Part shown: positions 62,380 through 64,000 of the stretch, in pieces | Numbering within the stretch: position 1 is the stretch's first letter | Layout: every line of letters begins with the position of its first letter | Assembly (NCBI RefSeq): GCF_016629525.1 | Contig: NZ_AP024269.1 | Span: forward strand, 4,538,001 to 4,602,000 | Origin: Kaistia sp. 32K | GTDB lineage: Bacteria; Pseudomonadota; Alphaproteobacteria; Rhizobiales; Kaistiaceae | Reading direction: 5' to 3' | DNA: 64,000 nucleotides | Position numbers and translations under genes: made by a program | Notes under the pieces: generated by a model | The model's database searches: none | The model's input: the letters and a program-made list of their open reading frames with translations, nothing else | What the model was told of the DNA's origin: nothing

Positions 62380-64000
62380 TTAGTAAACGCGAGCCTTCGG
62401 CTCGATGTACTGGATGTCGTTCGACATCGTGTAGGTGTGCACCGGCCGGTCGTCGAGCTTCACCGTCTTCTTCTCGGCGTCGATGAAGGCGAGCGAATGC
62501 TTCATCCAGTTGACGTCGTCGCGCTCGGAATAGTCCTCGCGGGCATGGGCGCCGCGCGATTCCTTGCGGTTCTGCGCGGAATCCATGGTGACGACGGCCT
62601 GGACGATCAGGTTCTCGAACTCGAGCGTCTCGACCAGGTCCGAGTTCCAGATCAGCGAGCGGTCGGTGACCTTGACGTCGTCCGAGCCCTTCCAGACCTG
62701 GTGGATCAGCTCGTGGCCCTCGTCCAGCACTTCGCCGGTGCGGAAGACGGCGCAGTTCGACTGCATCACCTTCTGCATGCTGAGCCGCATCTCGGCCGTC
62801 GAGGTCGAGCCGCTGGCGAAGCGCAGGCGGTCGAGGCGAGCGATCGCGTCCTCGCCGGCGCCCTTGGCGAGCTCGCGCTGCGCCTGGTTCGGCTGCACCG
62901 TCTCGATGCAGCGCAGCGCCGCGGCGCGGCCGAACACGACGAGGTCGGTGAGCGAATTGGAGCCGAGGCGGTTGGCGCCGTGCACCGAGACGCAGGCGGC
63001 CTCGCCGACGGCCATCAGGCCCGGAACGATCTGGTCGGGATCGCCGCCGACCTTGTTCAGCACTTCGCCGTGATAGTTCGTCGGGATGCCGCCCATGTTG
63101 TAGTGGACGGTCGGCAGGACCGGGATCGGCTCCTTGGTCAGGTCGACGCCGGCGAAGATCTTGGCGCTCTCGGAAATGCCGGGCAGCCGCTCATGCAGGA
63201 GTGCCGGATCGAGATGATCGAGGTGAAGGTGGATATGATCCTTCGCCTTGCCGACGCCGCGGCCCTCGCGGATTTCCATGGTCATGGCGCGCGAGACGAC
63301 GTCGCGCGAGGCCAGGTCCTTGGCGGAGGGGGCATAGCGCTCCATGAAGCGCTCGCCTTCCGAATTGGTCAGGTAGCCGCCCTCGCCGCGCGCACCCTCG
63401 GTGATCAGGCAGCCGGCGCCGTAGATGCCGGTCGGGTGGAACTGCACGAATTCCATGTCCTGCAGCGGCAGGCCGGCGCGCAGTACCATGCCGCCGCCGT
63501 CGCCGGTGCAGGTATGGGCCGAGGTGGCGGAGAAATAGGCGCGGCCATAGCCGCCGGTCGCCAGGATCGTCTTGGCGGCGCGGAAGCGGTGCAGCGTGCC
63601 GTCCTCGAGGCAGAGCGCCACGACGCCCCGGCACTCGCCGTCTTCCATGATCAGGTCGATGGCGAAATATTCGATGAAGAACTCGGCGGCGTAGCGCAGC
63701 GACTGGCCATAGAGCGTGTGCAGGATGGCGTGGCCGGTACGGTCGGCGGCGGCGCAGGTGCGCTGGGCGATGCCCTTGCCGAAATTCGTCGTCATGCCGC
63801 CAAACGGCCGCTGGTAGATCTTGCCCTCTTCGGTGCGCGAGAACGGCACGCCGAAATGCTCGAGCTCATAGACGGCGGCGGGGGCGTTGCGGACGAGATA
63901 TTCGATCGCGTCCTGGTCACCCAGCCAGTCCGACCCCTTGACGGTGTCGTACATGTGGAAGCGCCAGTCGTCCTCGCCCATGTTGCCGAGGGCGGCCGAA
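62380..64000 (-). CDS. sdhA: Succinate dehydrogenase flavoprotein subunit, partial (N-terminus outside)
   Basis: The frame continues past the right edge ([20 protein letters not shown] at the visible start). About 539 of the usual 600 or so residues are present, including [24 protein letters not shown] with the active-site region, [15 protein letters not shown], and [17 protein letters not shown]. The FAD P-loop and the flavinylated histidine are in the missing part. It oxidises succinate to fumarate. The C-terminus ends [11 protein letters not shown]. Confidence 0.96.
   Translation of the reverse strand, partial: SAALGNMGEDDWRFHMYDTVKGSDWLGDQDAIEYLVRNAPAAVYELEHFGVPFSRTEEGKIYQRPFGGMTTNFGKGIAQRTCAAADRTGHAILHTLYGQSLRYAAEFFIEYFAIDLIMEDGECRGVVALCLEDGTLHRFRAAKTILATGGYGRAYFSATSAHTCTGDGGGMVLRAGLPLQDMEFVQFHPTGIYGAGCLITEGARGEGGYLTNSEGERFMERYAPSAKDLASRDVVSRAMTMEIREGRGVGKAKDHIHLHLDHLDPALLHERLPGISESAKIFAGVDLTKEPIPVLPTVHYNMGGIPTNYHGEVLNKVGGDPDQIVPGLMAVGEAACVSVHGANRLGSNSLTDLVVFGRAAALRCIETVQPNQAQRELAKGAGEDAIARLDRLRFASGSTSTAEMRLSMQKVMQSNCAVFRTGEVLDEGHELIHQVWKGSDDVKVTDRSLIWNSDLVETLEFENLIVQAVVTMDSAQNRKESRGAHAREDYSERDDVNWMKHSLAFIDAEKKTVKLDDRPVHTYTMSNDIQYIEPKARVY

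Overview
The window is a chromosomal segment of a GC-rich alphaproteobacterium. It is most likely a member of the Hyphomicrobiales (Rhizobiales), and a Kaistia-like genus is possible but not proven. The signs are an atpHAGDC operon next to priA, bL21 with a C-terminal helix-hairpin-helix extension, an Omp19/Inh-type lipoprotein, a DUF3052 gene inside the sdh cluster, and a TCA cluster in the order sdhA, sdhB, mdh, sucC, sucD, odhA, odhB, lpd.

Left flank (1-5087): the start of a MASE1-domain membrane sensor leaves the window on the minus strand. It is divergent from two paralogous exported DUF1254/DUF1214 proteins, which are followed by a periplasmic class A acid phosphatase.

Integrated element (5088-22133, about 17 kb): a 19-bp direct repeat marks its two ends. 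The right copy is the 3' end of a tRNA-Ser(CGA) gene. A tyrosine integrase lies just inside the left end, and five copies of a 10-bp motif (TGGGGGAGCA) lie near the two ends, as integrase arm sites would. The content is a phage remnant or satellite: two winged-helix regulators, a large podovirus-type internal virion protein carrying a muramidase and an M15 peptidase domain, an amber-interrupted small gene, a zinc-finger protein, and a protein with family-A-polymerase-like motifs A, B and C. No capsid, portal, terminase or tail genes are visible. The cargo includes a two-gene module (a GHKL ATPase with a PD-(D/E)XK-like domain, plus a DUF4935 PIN-like nuclease), a P-loop kinase, a serine recombinase and a DUF3644 protein with a HEPN-like RX4H motif. 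The two-gene module lies between the intact polymerase-like gene and a decayed tail of a second, divergent copy of that gene. The P-loop kinase gene is likewise bracketed by repeats. The element therefore appears to have exchange sites where cargo is swapped, and the two-gene module is the best candidate here for a little-described defence system.

Right flank (22207-64000) is core chromosome. First comes a plus-strand run: rplU-rpmA, two GNAT acetyltransferases, obgE, proB-proA-nadD-rsfS-rlmH, an EnvC-like murein hydrolase activator, ctpA and rppH. Next is the minus-strand ATP synthase operon (atpHAGDC) with priA upstream. Then come a small monooxygenase, xerC, a methyltransferase divergent from an MmyB-type XRE regulator, an Hsp70-like protein and an MFS transporter. 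The minus-strand energy-metabolism block follows: lpd, odhB, odhA, sucD, sucC, mdh, zapE, a lipoprotein, a glyoxalase-like protein, sdhB, DUF3052 and a partial sdhA. Strong hairpin terminators separate several of these units, including one between sucD and odhA that moves the odhA start downstream. Intergenic palindromic repeats occur at 34.4, 43.9 and 48.6 kb.
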